Positions 6,728 through 8,111 of a stretch of DNA of 8,111 bases are shown one piece after another; within the stretch, counting starts at the first letter, position 1, and each line of letters begins with the position of its first letter. This DNA is from an uncultured Thalassolituus sp. (lineage in GTDB: Bacteria > Pseudomonadota > Gammaproteobacteria > Pseudomonadales > Oceanobacteraceae), in the NCBI GenBank assembly GCA_913054055.1, contig CAJXIT010000156.1, forward strand, positions 1-8,111. Direction: 5' to 3'. The notes beneath the pieces were generated by a model. The model was not told the DNA's origin, did no database searches, and was given only the letters and a program-made list of their open reading frames with translations. Made by a program: the position numbers and the translations under genes.

Positions 6728-7183
6728 ATGTCAGACTCTTCTATTCGTGAAATGTTGCTACGCGACGTGGACCAAGTATTTGCTATTGAGCAAGATGCTT
6801 ACCCTTTCCCCTGGTCTAAATCATTATTCGAACAAGCGGTTACTACAAACAAATATGCCTGCGTATTTGAAGTTAACGATAAAATCATCGGTTATGCCGT
6901 ATTGTCGTTTGTAGTGGGTGAAGTGGAGTTATTGAACATCTGTATATCCCCATCACAACAAGGTAAGGGTTATGCTAATCAACTATTAACTCACCTGATC
7001 GATTTCTCCGAACAACGTAAAAACCATGAGATGTTTTTAGAAGTAAGAGTCAGCAATGCCAGCGCCATTCATTTATATGAAAAGCTAGGCTTTAATGAAA
7101 TTGGTCGACGTAAAAATTATTACCCAGGTAAGCAGGGAAGGGAAGATGCGATCTTAATGGCGTTACCATTATTTTCTGATTAA
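6728..7183 (+). CDS. rimI: Ribosomal protein S18-alanine N-acetyltransferase
   Basis: GNAT-family enzyme that transfers acetyl from acetyl-CoA to the N-terminal alanine of ribosomal protein S18. Its 151 residues match E. coli RimI (148) along the whole length. The acetyl-CoA pyrophosphate loop QQGKGYA is at 77-83. Glu105 (in LEVRVSN) and Tyr117 (in HLYEKLGF) correspond to the catalytic Glu103 and Tyr115 of the enterobacterial enzyme. The RimI signature GRRKNYYP follows at 126-133, then REDAILMALP. FPWS near residue 27 is also a RimI hallmark. The ATG lies 6 nt after the holD stop and has no recognisable Shine-Dalgarno sequence, so translation probably depends on ribosomes arriving from holD. 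The gene is intact. Confidence 0.95.
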   Translation: MSDSSIREMLLRDVDQVFAIEQDAYPFPWSKSLFEQAVTTNKYACVFEVNDKIIGYAVLSFVVGEVELLNICISPSQQGKGYANQLLTHLIDFSEQRKNHEMFLEVRVSNASAIHLYEKLGFNEIGRRKNYYPGKQGREDAILMALPLFSD

Positions 7184-7195
7184 AAAACGTCAATG

Positions 7196-7219
7196 GCTTA
7201 GCGGTTTACACCGCTAAGC
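7196..7219. terminator. Bidirectional hairpin terminator between rimI and the convergent cytochrome gene
   Basis: GCTTAGCGG (7196-7204) and CCGCTAAGC (7211-7219) form a perfect 9-bp stem around a 6-nt TTTACA loop. It lies 12 nt after the rimI stop and 16 nt after the stop of the minus-strand gene. Read on the minus strand, a run of six Ts follows after about 8 nt (7182-7187 on plus is all A). Read on the plus strand, TTTT occurs about 14 nt later. The U-runs are displaced, so it is imperfect, but its position between converging genes supports termination in both directions. Confidence 0.7.
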
Positions 7220-7235
7220 GTGTAAAGCTAAACTT

Positions 7236-8111
7236 TTATAACAAGTTACCGTCTTTATCTTTTGCGTTAAGCTGCAATCCATCCAGTGTTTCTTCTGCCG
7301 TAGGGATCCAAGGTGAAAGACATTCACGGCTTTCAACGCAAGGATCAGTAAGTGCTTCTAAAAATGTCACTAATTGAGTGACTTCATTATCATTAAAATT
7401 TAGATTTTTAGGTACCTTGCTATCTCCTGATGTTTGCTCTGAGATTAACTTAGCCAGGGCGGTATTAGTATTGACTTGCACATTTGGATAAAGCGTTGCG
7501 CAATCGTCCGTTTCGGAAAATTGAGCAAGGTTACACACACCTAAATCATTATTACCCGCCACAAAATCATTAATAGATTGTGTTTGGTTGATATAGTGAC
7601 GCACCACACTTTCAAGGGTTGGCATACTACCAGAATGAGTAAATGGGCCCGTAACTGAAATATTTAATAGTGATGCTGTTCTGAACGCATATTTATCTGT
7701 TGGTAATCCTGTTTCTCTCATTCTGCCAAAATCATCTGTACCGTTTGTGCCATCACCTTTACCCACGCCAATTTGTGGAAACGCAACGGTATGATGCTGC
7801 TCGTCAGAAAATAATTGGCCTTTATGGCAAGCACTGCAACCAGCGCCTCCATCTTCCGGTCGAGAGAAAAATAATTTTGCACCGGCTTTTGCCGTTTCTG
7901 AAATGGCGTTTAAATCCCCGTCCATATATTGTTGCCATGGATGATTGGTAAACACCATAGAACGCTCATACTCAGCGATGGCACTGGCAATATTGTCATA
8001 AGTGATTAGGGCTTGAGCAGTATCATTCACAGCGAATGCAGTTTGAAATTCTGCCAGCCAGTTATTTGTTGCAAGTTCATCAACCCCTTCGCCATAATCG
8101 CCTATGCGAGC
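7236..8111 (-). CDS. Cytochrome c peroxidase/MauG-like dihaem protein, C-terminal part (cut by window edge)
   Basis: The reading frame stays open through the window edge (last visible codon 8109-8111); the GTG at 8030 is internal, not the start. 291 C-terminal residues are visible. The family is periplasmic, carries two c-type haems and reduces hydrogen peroxide with electrons from small cytochromes, or, in MauG relatives, oxidises protein side chains. CSACH (plus strand 7824-7838) is the C-terminal haem site; the N-terminal CxxCH and signal peptide would lie outside. HHTVAFPQIGVGKGDG, then DFGRMRETG, then GPFTHSGSMPTLESVVRHY follow in the order typical of the family. The Met in GRM (7719-7721) is a candidate axial ligand where MauG-type proteins have Tyr, which would favour a peroxidase, but the assignment is tentative. 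The tail has a DPCVESRECLSPWIP segment with two cysteines. It converges on rimI and is unlikely to be co-regulated with it. Confidence 0.88.
   Translation of the reverse strand, partial: ARIGDYGEGVDELATNNWLAEFQTAFAVNDTAQALITYDNIASAIAEYERSMVFTNHPWQQYMDGDLNAISETAKAGAKLFFSRPEDGGAGCSACHKGQLFSDEQHHTVAFPQIGVGKGDGTNGTDDFGRMRETGLPTDKYAFRTASLLNISVTGPFTHSGSMPTLESVVRHYINQTQSINDFVAGNNDLGVCNLAQFSETDDCATLYPNVQVNTNTALAKLISEQTSGDSKVPKNLNFNDNEVTQLVTFLEALTDPCVESRECLSPWIPTAEETLDGLQLNAKDKDGNLL

Noticed and set aside
7700..7951. Plus-strand open frame of 83 codons opposite the cytochrome gene
   Set aside because: It is antisense to the haem-binding region of a clear cytochrome c peroxidase family gene and has no motif of its own.
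7236..8030. GTG at 8028-8030 as the true start of the cytochrome gene
   Set aside because: The frame is open for another 27 codons to the window edge, and the encoded residues (including NNWLAEFQTAF) continue the family's sequence. The start lies outside the window.

Overview
The window looks like chromosomal DNA of a marine-type gammaproteobacterium. This rests on moderate GC, a pseudomonad/Oceanospirillales-style psi subunit gene beside rimI, and secreted proteins with an N-terminal 'TGQ.GV' motif. The genus cannot be fixed from the sequence alone. There are six complete protein genes and one partial gene, densely packed. The longest stretch without a gene is about 160 bases. I see no tRNA, rRNA, CRISPR array or insertion sequence.

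Left part (52-4173): three plus-strand genes overlap head to tail (14 nt, then 1 nt). They encode three exported proteins of 383, 203 and 790 residues. Each has a signal peptide followed at once by the same short motif, roughly L..L.E..L...(T/S)G(Q/E)..G(V/I). The start codons are TTG, GTG and ATG, each with its own ribosome binding site. All ten cysteines of the three proteins lie in five close pairs. The third protein contains a diverged internal duplication. This is the least understood part of the window and the best candidate for an undescribed surface or secreted system. The family resembles DUF6160 and the 'Fil' proteins annotated as putative pilus system components in Acinetobacter, but that link is from memory and no function is established.

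Middle part (4180-7219): a weak hairpin separates the secreted-protein operon from a promoter-like site and leuA (2-isopropylmalate synthase, the first committed step of leucine synthesis). Five bases after leuA comes a gene that I read as holD, the psi subunit of the DNA polymerase III clamp loader. Its N-terminal peptide and C-terminal domain are separated by a linker of about 125 residues. Six bases later comes rimI, the acetyltransferase for ribosomal protein S18. The short gaps suggest one transcript, leuA-holD-rimI. A 7-bp hairpin sits over the holD ribosome binding site.

Right part (7196-8111): a perfect 9-bp hairpin with T-runs on both sides lies between rimI and a convergent minus-strand gene. 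That gene is cut by the window edge and encodes the C-terminal part of a periplasmic cytochrome c peroxidase/MauG-like protein with one visible CxxCH haem site.
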